DNA of 64,000 bases, taken from Callipepla californica brunnescens. Lineage: Eukaryota; Chordata; Aves; Galliformes; Odontophoridae. The stretch's first letter is position 1. Each line of letters starts with the position of its first letter. The stretch is from positions 24,186,437-24,250,436 of the forward strand of contig JALIRH010000002.1 of NCBI GenBank assembly GCA_023055505.1. Direction: 5' to 3'. The translations under genes and the position numbers were made by a program. The notes below the pieces were generated by a model. It searched no databases. It was not told the origin of the DNA and saw nothing but the letters and a program-made list of their open reading frames with translations. Below, in pieces: positions 1-13,800 of this stretch.

Positions 1-2877
1 TGTATCCAATCATAGGCTCATTTTCCAAATATTAGACTTTTAGATGAAATAAGGCCATGTTGTGGAGCACAAGAGAAGAACAGGTAGAGGCAGAGGGATT
101 GGATGAGAAGTCTAAGGGAATCTGGCAGTCCAGCCTAATTTCATGGCCCGGATGAATGATCCTCAGGAGAAGATGTTTGATGATTTGTTGTCTGCAGATA
201 AACTACTATGGTACCAAATTTAGGAAAGAATATGGTAGTAGACTGCAGAAAAGGAAAGAATGGTTTTAGACAGAGACAGCTGACAGTCATCTCAGAGGAA
301 TGAGTTCTTTTTCTGTGTCACAAAATTTCTTTCTGATAGACGGCATGAGTTCCAGAACTGGCTGTGTTGCAGTTTACTACCACTGTAGGTAGAAGTGCAA
401 CAAAGTTGATTGCACTGAGCAGATTTTATATAATAAGCATGGTCAAAAATTGTATGTCTGTCGTATGAAGTTCAGTATTGTGAAAGTCTGCCAGAGTTTC
501 CAACAGGATATAATTTCCCTTCAATTATCCAGTTATCTTCTAGAGAATCCAACTTGTTATAGCTTCCATGCAGCTCAATCTATACATTCACTTCTTTTAT
601 TTTTACCCTTGCTAGTCACTTGCTGACATACATTTTAGCTAAAAAGTTCTTATTCAGGTACTCATGCCAGTATGCACTGAATATTCACCTCCTTCAGTGA
701 ATATGATAAACAGTATAAAAATCTCTATAAAATCTCTCTATAAAAGAATTTCCTGGGGCCCATAATCTGTAAACAATTTAAAACTTGCGCTTGGAGCAAT
801 TAATTAGACTAGTTGAAGAGAGCTAGAAAATTCACTATAACTCTTATTCACCAAACAGTTAATGGCATTTTCCCTATATTTTTCCCTTGCAAAAATAATA
901 ATAATAACAGGAAAAGAAAATATAGATGTTAAAATAATATCCAAATAAAATACAAAGGTGGATCTATCCTTGTTATCCCGTTTTCACAGTGGTTAGAAAA
1001 TTTTTGTTGAGACAACTTCTTACAAAGAGACTAGTGAAGCTCTGAAATAGATACATTAGGAAGATCATGGAAAAACCATCATTAGACATATTTTTAAAAA
1101 GGTTATACAAGCATCTGTGAGGAATGGTGCAGATGTATTTCATACCTTTTTGAGTGGTGGGAGATAGGATTTTAGCACGTCTCAAAGTTCTCTCCAGTCC
1201 TGCACGTGTGTGAGTTTCTTTTTAGTATTCAAATGAATTCAGATGGGAAATCAAAGTGTCAACTGAAAATAAAACCTTTCCCTTGGGAAATTTGATTGCA
1301 GTTTTTTTTCAATTCCCCTCTTGTTATTAAAAATTAAAGAACAGAAAATTTGAAGATGCATTTGTGCTGTGCATATGCTAAAAACATATCTAAACAGTTC
1401 TGGTAAGAAACAGATGCTTCAAACAGAGATTTAATCACTTAAAAATAAGAAAGCCCTAATGGCACAATAGCCTCATTTATTCCCATATGGTTATGTTTGT
1501 GTTCTAGAAAAATTAGTATCAGAAATGATTCTGCCTTTATTTTTTAAAGCATGGTAAATATCCAGTGCAATTAAACAACTGTATATCACCGCTGACATTA
1601 AAGAAAGGTGTTTTTTAAAAGTTAATTGGTACTTTCAACATGTATCCTACTTTGTTTTCCACAATTCATACTGTAAAACTGCTAATTAAAATAAAATCTT
1701 ATTCACATTTTAATCTGGTACCTCAGTCAGAATTCCATGTGTTCGGCATTGAGGCAGCCTTCTCCCAAGAGTACTGTAAAGAAGATTAGAGGATTCAGGA
1801 TTCACAGCCTGTTGCAATTGAATAACTAAGAGGATTGTCAAAGAAGCTGCCATGGCAAACCTTTGAAGGAGGAATGTCATGCAGCCTAGGTGATTAGATT
1901 TTCATCGGCACTGCATGAGGAAGTTAGTTTGTTTGGAGCCAATGTCAGTAGATAACTCAGAAAGACAGTGACTTCCTTGAATGTTGTTCTTTCTGTATCT
2001 ATTTTGTTATAAGAATAAAACATGAGATATGCAAAATGAATTATATTTATATTTTGTTTCAGAACATTTGCTTGGGGCTGAAACAGGCATAATTTCTTTA
2101 CTAAGGCTCTGATCTAAGGAAAGTCATCAATTCCAATGGGAAGTTTAATTTACATGGTGTTCACATGACATTTATTAATGCTTATGGCCTATTCTTGAAT
2201 GTATGTATATATAATCAACAGCATTCACCCAAATACTACGTCATTATCTTTAAATTAATCAAATATATAAGAAAATAGATAATAGGAGAAAAGTAGCATC
2301 AATTTGAATTCAAACTGTTTTGTGAAGCACGCACAGCCCTAAAATAGAATGAAAATTAAAAAATATCTTTTCATAGTGCAAAAAAAATTTAACACAATGC
2401 CAGTATTTCAGAACATGGAGCAAACAGGAAAAGGCATGATCTCTTGGATTATTAAAGTTGGGTGTCACTCAGCCACTTTTCCTCTTAAAATAAAGAAATA
2501 ATGAGAAACAGAAAGATTAAGATTTTAAGACTGATGAAGAAAATCAAAATTAAATCAATGACTTCTTGAATTCCCTGGAAATGAAACTGTCAACAGTTTA
2601 TTCAACTCTTTAAAATACTGTGTGTAAATTAGAAGCTTTTTTTCACATTGTTAACATTTTAGCTGTTTAGATTTTTTTTTATAGTAACTGACCTAGTGAC
2701 ACCTATGCAAGCTCAGTAACTTTCTCACTTTCCCTGTCCTTATGCATTTCAAACTTTCTGAAGATTTCCTGGGTATCCATTCTATCACATTCACAGGAAT
2801 TATTGTCTAAGACACCTTTAATGATCTTAGCTGATAAAATCTTGCAGTGTATCACAATTATTTCAGCTGGTACTCAC

Positions 2878-3440
2878 TCATAGAATCATAGAATCATTTA
2901 AGTTGCAAAAGATCTACAAAATACAATTTAGACATCACCTAATAATACCAAGCCCATCATTAAACCATGTCACTAAGCACCACATTCACACATCTCTTAA
3001 ATAATCCCAGTCAAAACTCTATCACTTCCCTGGGCAGCTTGTTATATTTCCTAATTACACTTTCATGAAGAAATTCTTCTTGATATCCAATCAAAACCTC
3101 CCCTGGTGCAACTTGAGATCATTTCCTTACATCCTAAAATATTTAAAGGCTGTCTAGATTGAAAGGCTGCTGCAGTCTTTAAAGGCTTAGAAACTTTCAT
3201 ACTAATTAATACTGTTTCACTCCACATTTATTCTTGCTACATACTGTTCAGCTCAAATATCTCTTTTCCCTGACTGTTTATCTACAAAAACTTTTAAGTA
3301 AAGATTCTACTGCCTTTCAACCTCTTGTTGTCCTTTTATAAGACAGGTTGTCATGGCCCTCAATCATTCTAAGAGGCTTTATCATTTCCTACATTAACTC
3401 ACCTTTAGAGTATAGATGGTCAGAATAACTCTCACCATTT
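2878..3440 (-). mobile_element. CR1 LINE fragment, old and diverged
   Basis: The plus strand starts with TCATAGAATCATAGAATCAT, the reverse complement of the avian CR1 3' end. It continues with diverged CR1 text (CCCTGGGCAGCTTG, CAACTTGAGATCATTTCCTTA). The element is therefore on the minus strand, with its 3' end at about 2878. The distal (5'-truncated) boundary is uncertain and may extend to about 3640. Confidence 0.8.
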
Positions 3441-5495
3441 GCATACCTATATTCATGCTTCCTTCACAGACAAAATGTTAGATGTATTCTAGGGCTACAT
3501 TTTCATCAGTGCTTTCATAGCCAAAATACAGTATGGCATCCCGCTGTTGAATAAAACTATTGGAAATTTATCTTTTACTATCTACAACTGAGAATACTAC
3601 AATTTGCAAAATAAATTCCTTCTATACAATTTGTTCTTAAATAAATGTCTTCATTATGTAGCATTAGATTTCCTCACATTTCTATTATTCAGACCAAAAG
3701 TCTAATTTGTCCCACTTAGAAATTAATTCTACTTCATAATCTTCCCAATTTCATTTCCTGTTTATTATCATTAGAGTACTATATTTTGTACTAAATAAAT
3801 TATTGAAGAAAGGTCATTCCTAAATGTCCATAGGATACTTGTGCAGGTAAATGATGATAGACTCCTTTTATAAACACTGAAGAGCAGAAGCACATCTTAG
3901 TTGCTATGAACCTCTCTTCAGAGAAGCTTTCTGTTGACTATGAAGAAAGCTTAATCCATACAGCTAAAGTCAAAGCCACGAAGGATAAAATGAGGTTTCC
4001 TACGTCATCTAAGGTTGTGATCTTAGCCTTGGAAGTGGGAGTAGATATAGGTAGGGTTCTGGTCCCTGCATTTCTACCCACAGTGGAATTAAGAGTGCAT
4101 GTTGAGGATGATTTTGAATCAATACCTTTCATGATGCCCATGTGTACATTTTTCTGTCGCACTGAAATCTTTCTCAGCTATACCATCATGTTTACTGGAC
4201 AGGTGTATAGCTATGCTTTTTCACATTATTCTGAAAACTGACTACTTGAAATAAAGATTCTACATCTTTTATTCAAGACAACAAATTATTTATTCAAGAA
4301 ATGGGTTTTAGTTATATCAGTTTTTAGTTACATCAGTGCTCATTATTTCCAGATAGGCAATAGAAAGTCTCTCAAGTGATGCAAAGAGAAGTATTATAAC
4401 TGAATACATCAAAAGGAAATATGATATATATTTTTTTCAGACAGCACGTATTTATGAAATACATTTTCATAGTATTCCACACACCAGGGAGTGACATGGT
4501 AGATAAAAGAGGAAGTTGAACTCAATATTTGGTATTCATGGCCAAAGAGCAGAAAAGAATTAAACTCAAGATTGCAAACTAGAAAAGGTTAAACTTGCTT
4601 TATTCTAATATCACCCACAGTATTTTGGTTCCTGTATTGTTTGAACTCTTAACACAGAAAGATTCAAAGCTGCAGTACTTAAAAGATGTTACATACATTA
4701 GCACACTCTGTGCTGTATTTCCGTAACCTGTTCTCTAAAGGCCTTTTTCTTCTGCTGTGCTCTAGGTGCCTAAATATTTTCTTTTGACTAGGGGAGAGTT
4801 ACATCAAGTTAAAACCTAAAATATAAAATATACTTCAAAAAATACATTATTGCTATCATTCCATCATTATATATGCTTCCATGTCTAAAAAATATATAAT
4901 AATTATAATTCTACCATTAGATACACTGCTATTGCTATATAAAATGTTTGAGGTAATAACAAAGCCACACACCCAGTACATGAGATGTGGTCCTAACTTT
5001 CCATTCATTGGCTCATTACTACTTCTGCAAGGTACTTCCACACTGTAAAGGGATACACAGTCTTGTAAGTATAGGTTTAGGCCTAATGTAAAATATTTTA
5101 TAAAGGTCATAGGTAAATATGATTAAAGAATAATGCATCCACTTAGAGAAAAAACCCTTGCATTCAGCACAGCTTAGCACAGAAAAGCAAAGAAGTGTTA
5201 TTCTGCCCAGCTAGGTAGTATGCCAGTAAGGAAGGAGATTTACCTCTGAATGTGCAAATCTGCTCCTGTGTACCACAAAATATTCGACTGTGTAACACAG
5301 GCAGAGGGAAAGCAGGAACCAGTCGATAACACAAGTCTATTCACCCTCTGAAAACTTTCATACACAGAATGAAGCTAGAAAGAACCCAGTGTAAAATTAA
5401 TACAGTTTGCAATTATACCTGTGAGAGGAGAATGAATATGATTATGTATTCATATGAGAGATTATTTCCTTCACAGAGCAGGTTAAAACATAAGT

Positions 5496-5560
5496 CAGAG
5501 AATCACTAAGGTTGAAAAAGTTCACTAAGATCATCTAGTCCAACCATCATGTCAAATTAG
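5496..5560 (-). mobile_element. Short CR1 LINE 3'-end fragment
   Basis: About 65 bp with AGAATCACTAAGGTTGAAAA followed by GATCATCTAGTCCAACCATC, the terminal CR1 segment in minus orientation. Confidence 0.8.
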
Positions 5561-6275
5561 CTCTTCTCAGAGGTAAAAAATATCTGAGCCAGTTTGATTA
5601 ATCTCTTGTCTGGGGTGTTTTATGAAGAAGAATCTACAGAAGTCTTAAATTAGAGGAATGATAAGCACAGACTTCAGACTTGTGCTTTTTCTGCTTTTAG
5701 TGACTTATCTTCATTTTATCCAATGGTTTTATTGCTGAAACATTTTCACACCCTTAAATTATAGTTCCTTGGGCAACGTGATATACGTTGTGTCTCCAGA
5801 AAACCATGATTCTCAAAAAGCTCTGACATTCTCCTTTTTTAGTTACAGCTCCTTCTTTTAGGAACTTAAAAGTAAGTTTAAATGATAAGCAGATGTGGTG
5901 TTTATTCAAAGATTACTTTGCTGCCTTTTTCACTTCTTCCTTCACCAACATTTGTCATGCCACTTTCCCTCTTTGGGAATGTCTTCTCCAGAAATGGGAA
6001 ACTTCACTGTTTATTTGCTGCTCCTCTTTCTGGAGCATTCCCATCCCCATGGTATTTGGTACAGAGCTGAAAAACTGTAAAGAAAGAAAGGACAGTACTC
6101 TGTCATATTCACCATATTGGGCATAGATGACAGGATTTCAGTACAGATGAAGCAGCTGCGACCAGTGCGGGAGTAGACCACCAGCTGCCTTGCACCAATC
6201 ACATCTGTCTCCAGCTGTCTCTGACACCTCTGTGGAACACCAGCCAAAAGGTGCTGACTCTAAGATACAGAACAA

Positions 6276-7020
6276 AATCATAGAATCATCAAGGTTGAAA
6301 CAGACCTCAAAGATCATCCAGTCCAACTGTCCACCTATCATCAATAATTCCCAATAAACCATGTCACTCTGCACAACATCTGAATGTTTCTTGAACACCT
6401 CCAGGTTAGGTGATTCCACCACCTCCCTGGGCAGCCTGCTCCAGCTCCTGACCACTCACTCAAAGAAGAAATATTTCTTAACATTCAACCTGAATCTCCC
6501 CAGGACAACTCGAGGCCATTCCCTCTAATTCTACTACTAGATACATGGAAGAAGAGTCTGACCCCCCACCTCACCATTACCTCTCTTCAAGTAGTTGTAG
6601 AGATCTTTGAGGTTCCTCTGAGCCTCCTCTTGTCCAGACTGAACAACCCCAGCTCCCTCAGCTGCTCCTTGTAAGACTTGGGCTCCAGACCCCTCAGATC
6701 CTCACTGCCCTTCTCTGGACATGCTCCAGGGCCTTGATGTCTTTCTTGTGGAAGAGTTCAAAACTGAACACAGTACTCAAGGTGAGGCCTCACCAGCACT
6801 GAATACAGGGGGACAATCAACTCCCTGCTTCTGCTTTCAACACTATTTCTGGTATAAGCAGCCACCTTTGCCTCTGGTCCTCTTGGCTACCTGGGCACAC
6901 TGCTGGCTCATGTTCAGCCAAGTGTCAACCCATACCCCCAGGTACGTTTCCTCTATACAGCCTCTCAGCAACTCTGCCCTAAAGTCCACATCCTAACCTC
7001 TACATACAAGTCCAAATCCA
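6276..7020 (-). mobile_element. CR1 LINE fragment, about 745 bp
   Basis: Begins with AATCATAGAATCATCAAGG and continues through GATCATCCAGTCCAACTGTC and CACCTCCCTGGGCAGCCTG, and further 5' through the ACTGCCCTTCTCTGGACATG block. This is the 3' part of a CR1 element on the minus strand, 5'-truncated. Open frames over it on either strand are fragments or antisense readings of the element. Confidence 0.92.
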
Positions 7021-7680
7021 TGACACAGCTAGTTGGCATTCCAAAATGTCCCCTGCTTGCATAGTAACAAGTAATTGAGGCTCAAATTTCAATTGAGAAT
7101 AAGCCCAAAAGGAGTCAGTAAAGAAACACACTCAGCTTGATTTTCTAATCAACTGTGTAGTATGTATAGTATATGTATAATTCTTCTAAAAGCATTAGTG
7201 TCAACGCAGAATATGAGAGTGCAGGTAATTGAAAATTAAAGGCCTCCAAGACTGAGAAATGCTGAATGCTAGAATGTCATCTCATCACATTTTATTTCCC
7301 AGATGGGAATATGCCTTATATCTTAACAAATATGTAGGATAAGCTCTATGTCTTAAGTAGCCAAATTAGAATTTATTGTAAAATAATGATGGGAATTCAT
7401 CTGTATAGCAAGCTGTACAGAGCATGGAGTTCCCTGGCCTCCTCTGCTTGCATTATCTTGTAGACTGCTGCAAGTAGCCAGCAACGTCAAGGGACATAAA
7501 CAGAAAGCAACATTATTTAACTTATGTGATCATCTAACAATTAATTAAATGATATGAATAAACACTATGTCCAATGAAGATCCAGCTTTAATTTTTGACT
7601 TCTGCTTGTACTGTAGAATTAGCATAGGTTCTTCCATAGCTTTCCTCTACATAAAGCTTTTCTCTTTCTGTTTTAAACAG

Positions 7681-7835
7681 CACACAGAATGCAACATCTA
7701 AAGGATACCAAACAAATGAATATGCTGATGCCCAGCTTCAAGAGATTGTCAGAAAAATGCGGGAAAGGGCCACAGCCTATAAGGAAAAGCTGAAAGACCC
7801 TGTGTTGTCCTCTCCTGAAGGCAGTCCTACAGCTT
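7681..7835 (+). CDS. CNGB3: CNGB3 coding exon (probably exon 4), 155 nt
   Basis: The acceptor TTTTAAACAG ends at 7680 and the donor GTAAGT starts at 7836. The first base completes a codon begun in an upstream exon, and the last base starts the next one. It encodes the cytosolic N-terminal segment with [18 protein letters not shown] and the SSPEGSPTA block, both matching human CNGB3. The 155-nt length and the phase equal those I recall for human exon 4. Confidence 0.95.
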
Positions 7836-10800
7836 GTAAGTGATTCCAGAATACAAGAAATAATTGTGCATCTGTTGAATGTAAAGATTAATTATTTTTT
7901 TTTAAAGAAAACACTGTGATAAATTTTTTCAGTAAATTTATCTTACCACATCAAGTTTATTCATTGAAATAGTTCAAACTGTGCTCACTGAAGTCAAGTT
8001 ATCTCTAAGTATTTGCAGTAAGCCAGGTCCCATTGTACAAGTTCCTTTTGAACACCATCACTGCAGAATTTGAGGGAAAATCTTGGGCAATCTCTGGAAT
8101 TGTATCTCTCAAGCAGTTTTATCTATTTTAAAAGAGATCCCAAATATCTTTATTCATTATGATGAATCTAAAATTTATGAGTAAACACGACTTTCTCACA
8201 AGTAGATACAGGTGATACAGGTCAGTTTGAGATTAGATCTGTTGTGTGAAAGTAAATAAAATTTTAGCCCAGACAGAAATCTTCCAGACACACTAAGGAC
8301 TCTAGGTATGCATTTCAAACAGAGCAAACTCATATGAAATTCATTAAACATTGACTTTAGATAAAATATGAAACATCAAACAAATATAATGCTCTTCCTC
8401 TTTAGAGAAGAGTTTGTTTTCCTTTATTTCTTTTTCAAAAAGAATTGAATATGATGATTTGATATTCTGCCATTTTGAGATGTAAATTGCTTATCTGGTT
8501 TTTAATAAGCTAGAAAAAATAGTGCCTGAAGTATAATAAACTGTATCAGTGAATAAAAGAATTCCATTTTTTTTAATTACTCTTTGCTCATTTACCTCTT
8601 TTACTCCCCTCACAGAATTTATTTCTTTCTCAAGTCACTACAGATCCACCTTGTAAATTTACTTCTAAGATTATGTAACCTACTCAGAAGTAAAGCAATC
8701 AGAATTAATTGGAGAAATGCATGGACAAAATTATCCAGCATAAAATGGAAGAATGGATATCAAAGTCGAGCCACTAGGCTTTCTCACCATAGAAATATAC
8801 AAAATCATAAACTTCCCATTAGTTTCACCTGATGCGTCATGCATATCAGATCTCAGACAAGGGGAGAAATCTGACCATGGCAGATTGTCTCCACCCTAAT
8901 CATACACATTATATGCAACAATCATATAACAAGAAATGCACAGGTGAATTAATGAAAGCTGAATTATGAATAACTTCAGTCTTTTATGGCACTATTTTGG
9001 GGCACTGCCCAAGGAAATGCAGTAACATATATACTGCACTCAACATGAAGTACCCTGCTAGGGATAGTAGATGTACATGATTATAGTAAATGTTATTTCA
9101 TTCTCCAATCTGCTTTCTAATGTACTCATTATTACAATAATGTGTAGCTTTATTCACTGCCAAATGTGTTTAGAAAGATAATATAATGAGGCTCTTGTAT
9201 TTGTTAAAATAGGATATCGTAATTAAGTCATTGTTAAAATGTCACATTTTATGGCATTCTATATCACTAGCACCATCAAAGAAGAAGCCTCCACCAAAAG
9301 AAGAAAAGAAAGAAGAAAAGAAAGAAGAAAAGAAAGAGGAAGCAGAAGTAAAGCCAGAAGAGGATCACTACTGTGATATGCTGTGCTGTAAATTCAAGAA
9401 GCATCCACTGAAAAAGTACATGACCTATCTAAAGCTGCCAGAGAGCATAGATTCATATACAGGTAAATTAAAAGCTATGCCTTAGAATGGGGTAAAGGCA
9501 TGCTGAAGTGACTCAGTTTTACACTGTACCTGCAAGCCACAATAAGATCCACATTCTAGTTTGTAATTCAGAGGCACACATATATCCTTCCCTCAAGAAC
9601 TCTAATTCCAAATAGGGAAAAAAATGAAAACTGATGAGAGTGGTAAAGGTATAGAAAGACAGAGCAGTTTCTCTACTGCCACAAAGTTGGTGTACAAAAC
9701 AATAGTCAATATATAGAATCTGTTCTATTAATCAGGGCCAAATAATTCTTGACAGTGACATGTACCAACAAAGCATTCTGAGCTTTCAGATATACATTAA
9801 ATTTTATATGCACTCACAAACCCTTTTTTTTTACCCTTTTGCAATTATTAATATAATTGTTAGTTTCAACCTGTGTCACTTTATCAGCCTTTGTTAATTA
9901 AAAAAAGAGAAAATAGGTAGCTCTCTGCAGGAAGGTTCCCAGATACTACGTTAACATAAATATGTCTAAAGGAATAAGAAAACATTCTGATTTCATGCCT
10001 GCAAATGTAATGTCCTGTCTTTCAGATCGCCGTTATGTGGCATGGCTCATGATTGTGACAGTGGCCTATAACTGGAACTGCTGGTTTATCCCCCTTCGCT
10101 TTGTGTTTCCGTATCAAACTCCAAGTAATACAATATACTGGTTTGCCATAGACATCATCTGTGATATCTGCTACCTGTGTGACCTACTGGTTTTCCAGCC
10201 TCGAGTGCAATTTTTAAGAGGTGGAGATATAATAGTAAGTACTGGAAGTGGGATTTCGACGGGCAGTGACTACACACTGAGGTACATTATAGAAATCTGC
10301 TATGATTTTTTCTAATGTGTCAAATCTACACAACTTTTTAGGTTAGCAAAATATACCTATATTATTCTTCTCTGACCTTATATTATTTAGTTTTTGATGA
10401 AGGAAATATACTTATTGCCTGCACCCTGGACAAGCATTGTAATTTTACATATGGAAGTTCTGAAAAAAAAGTAAAACAGATTAGAAAATAAGAGATACAA
10501 CAGTCAAAATAAGCATAAAATGATTTCTTAACAAAAGTAAATATGTGCACCTTTACTGGAATGAGTGATTATTTGAATATATACTCATACACGCATATGT
10601 GTGTTGACATGTTTTATGTGAAAATTTCAGCTTTTCATTCACATTATTCAGGAATCACAGCTGAAGACAGAGCATGTTCTGCTAGAGCTGGACAGGATGT
10701 AAATGTTTTCTTACAGACCGTGAGATGATAACTTTTTTGACAAAAGCAGAATAAATTCCTGTAATCTCAGAATATTAAAAAACTATTCATTTGAAATCTT

Positions 10801-13800
10801 TTTAGGGGGAATATATATATGTTTGTAAACAACTCAGGTTTGTGCTACCGTTTTATATTATCTTTTTACCAGTACCAAAAAATCATAAAACCACGACAAA
10901 AGGGTAAAGGCTAATCTTTAACAAATCAATAGGACATATGGAGCATTAACTTTTCTTTAAAATCTTTCCTACATTTGATTCTTTAATAGAAGAAAACCAA
11001 ATGCACAAAACAAATGAGTTTACGTAATCTCAGTGTAACACTATAATGCCCAACAAACAAAAAATTTAAAATTATATATATTCAAAATCGATTTGGAATT
11101 AGATTTTAGTTCACCTCTTTATGTAAAATTTTACACCTCATGTGTATAAGAAATTACTAATACATTTACAGAGGAACCTCAGATAGAACTATGTCAATAT
11201 AGTGCGGATAGATATTGAATGCAGTGCAGTTCAATGTATTTTTCCATACGTAGCCGTTCAGTGACTGGTAATCTTGCTAAAATCCTACAAAACTCAAGTT
11301 TTATGAGCAAGGTTTAAACTATGATGGAGGAAACTGTCCTTTCATTTCCCTGAGATAAAACAGTTGAAGCTGTTTGTACAGTTCAAAGATTTTGGTGGGT
11401 GAAGAGATCATCTTCTGCTGAATCTCCTGAATTTAGTAAAATGCCTAAAATGATGATAGTAAAGTGTCAGAATGGAAATATCTTTGAGATTTTAAGTCTA
11501 TTTTTGAAGAGACATTGGTATAAATTCAGTAAGTATAATAATAGATACATTTATCTTTCTTACAATTGTCATTAGCCTTTCTTATTAAGGTATCAAGATC
11601 AGTTCCAAAGGACAGTAATTTAAAACTAAATGCTTTATAATTACTAATGAATGCAGTGTTGATTATTATAATGCTTACAGTGCTAGTATGTTAATGTTGA
11701 CTTTCAATGAGCTAATCTTGTACAGCACTATCATAATCATTCTTTGCATTTCTCTAGAAACTACTGAAGCCAAAAGGATCTTTTGGCACCAAAACTGAAG
11801 AGTATTTGGTCAAGCAATAACTGGTACAGAGACCTTGAGAGGGAAGAGCATACTTCATTAGACAAAAACTCAGATTTGAATAAAAAACAGATAAACCCCA
11901 AACTTAAGCCTAGTGAAAAATTAGTCTAATCAAAAGACTACTTGTTCCTACAGATATTTCTCCATTCATACTTCTAGACTAATATTAACATAAATTTTAA
12001 AGACCTTATTATCAGAAGAATAATATTGTTGTAGAGAAGCAAAGATCATTTTTTACATGCATCTCTTGACTACGCTTTGTTCTCTTTTCATCATCATTGT
12101 AGTCAGACAAAGTGGAAATGAAGAAATTCTATCATAGCTCTATAAAGTTTCAGGTAAGCAGATCCTTCATATTGTAGCTTCTGTCTGTCACGCTCCAATA
12201 TAAAGGAGGGAGACGAGGTTCTTTGATTATGTGTATACCCGATGGAGAGATTAAGACACAATGGGTCAAATTTAGTCCAACACATTTATTACAATTACTA
12301 GTTGCTTAGGGATATGGGGAAGGGAAGGTGAGCTATAGAAAAGGGGTGAAAAGCAAGGAGTATTGATAGAAAGCAAGAGAGATATAATCACCACCGTGGG
12401 TCCAGCAAGATTCGTAGTAGGTCCTTTGATCTCAGGAACTCGTCTGGCCACCACGGGGGATGGGAGATGGCAGCAAGCAGGCCTCAAGGTCCATCTTCAG
12501 GAGCTCTCCTCAAAGATTTTTTCTTTGGGAGTTCTTCTTGAATTCTTCTCTCCACTTCTAAAATCCTTGGTTCAGTGAAGGCTTTTTATCCCCATTTCTC
12601 AGGTGTTTTTTCCTTTTCTCTTTGTTTGTGTGACATGTCTGGTGCAGCAGATAGGCCAGCAGAGGATGTTGCCTTCCTTACCATGCAGGAGCATTGTCTT
12701 TTTGTGGTGGTCAGCTTCTCCAAGCATACCCCCCTGGAAAAGACTATTTGCACCTATTTCTGCTTATCTTTACAACCACAAGCAGAGACAATGAGGCACC
12801 ATAACACCCATCTGGATAACCTATTAGTCAGAGTCTTGTCACCAGAGAAGGTCTTAGGAAGCAAGCTTTGAGACAAAAGAAAGGAAAAACAGTTTCTGTC
12901 TTTCACACTGCCAGAAGGATTCCACTGGATCTTTTCTTTCCCTGAAAAGTCAGCAGATTTTGAAAAGTGTAGAGTTGATGGTATGTTAGTTCTTCTATCT
13001 GAAGATGGTGTTGCTTCATATTTATAAGCAGTATTTAATTGTAAAATATAACAACTATAAATGCAATTATAAATATAATAATTGGATAAAATAAAATGAA
13101 TACAATTTATAGAATCATAGAATATTAATGTTGGAAATGACCTCTAAGATCAACTACTTGAACCTTCCACATATCACCAATTAGTTGCTCGCTAAACAAC
13201 ATCCATAAGTAAAACATCTACCCTTTCCTTAAACATCTCCAGGGATGGTGACTTCACCACTTCTTTGGGCAATCTGTTCCAATGCTTAACCGCTCTTTCA
13301 GAGAAGAAACTCCTCCTAATTTCCAATCTGAATCTCCCCAGCACAAATTGAGTTCATTCCCTCTCATCCTATCGCTTACCTAGGAGAAGAGGCTGATGTT
13401 CTTCTCACCACAAGTTCCTTTCAGGCAGTTGTAGAAAGCGATGAGGTCTCCCCTGAGCCTCCTCTTCTTCAAACTGAAAAACCTCAGTTCGCCCAGCCAG
13501 TCCTCACAAGGCCTGTGCTCCAGATCCTTCAGATCCTCACTGCCCTTCTCTGGACATGGTCCAGGGCCTTGATGTCTTTCTTGTGGAAGGGTACAAAACT
13601 GAACACAGTACTCAAGGTGAGGCCTCACCAGCACTGAATACAGAGGGACAATCAACTCCCTGCTCCTGCTTTCAACACTATTTCTAATACAAGCAGCCAC
13701 TTTTGCCTCTGGCCCTCTTGGCTACCTGGGCACACTGCTGGTTCTTGTATAGCTAAGTGTTAACCAGCACCTCCAAATCCATTTCTTCCAAAGTCTTACC

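Larger units (their letters stand above)
1..7680. other. Upstream intronic sequence of CNGB3 (no exon recognised)
   Basis: AT-rich non-coding DNA ending in a good polypyrimidine tract and AG at 7679-7680. It contains CR1 fragments near 2878, 5496 and 6276. The poorly conserved N-terminal exons of CNGB3 could lie here, but I could not recognise any. An open frame at 3906-4241 (+) matches nothing I know and has no splice or codon-use support. Confidence 0.6.
12186..12891 (-). mobile_element. Probable solo LTR of an avian endogenous retrovirus or LTR retrotransposon
   Basis: On the minus strand the 706-bp block begins TGTTTTTCC and ends GAGCGTGACA, so it has TG...CA ends. It holds a TATA-like ATAAAAAG (12582-12589) and AATAAA (12285-12290) about 100 bp from the 3' end, the usual U3-R-U5 order. 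An imperfect 9-bp repeat flanks it (GCTTCTGTC 12177-12185, GTTTCTGTC 12892-12900). This is longer than the 4-6 bp usual for LTR elements, so the exact ends remain unsure. No internal genes, primer-binding site or second LTR are present. The family was not identified. Confidence 0.65.

Noticed and set aside
3906..4241. 111-codon open frame on the plus strand upstream of CNGB3
   Set aside because: No recognisable domain, no CNGB3-like sequence, an antisense frame overlaps it and no splice support; chance is the simpler explanation.
6138..6996. Open frames on both strands around 6.1-7.0 kb as a gene
   Set aside because: They read a CR1 LINE fragment and its flank.
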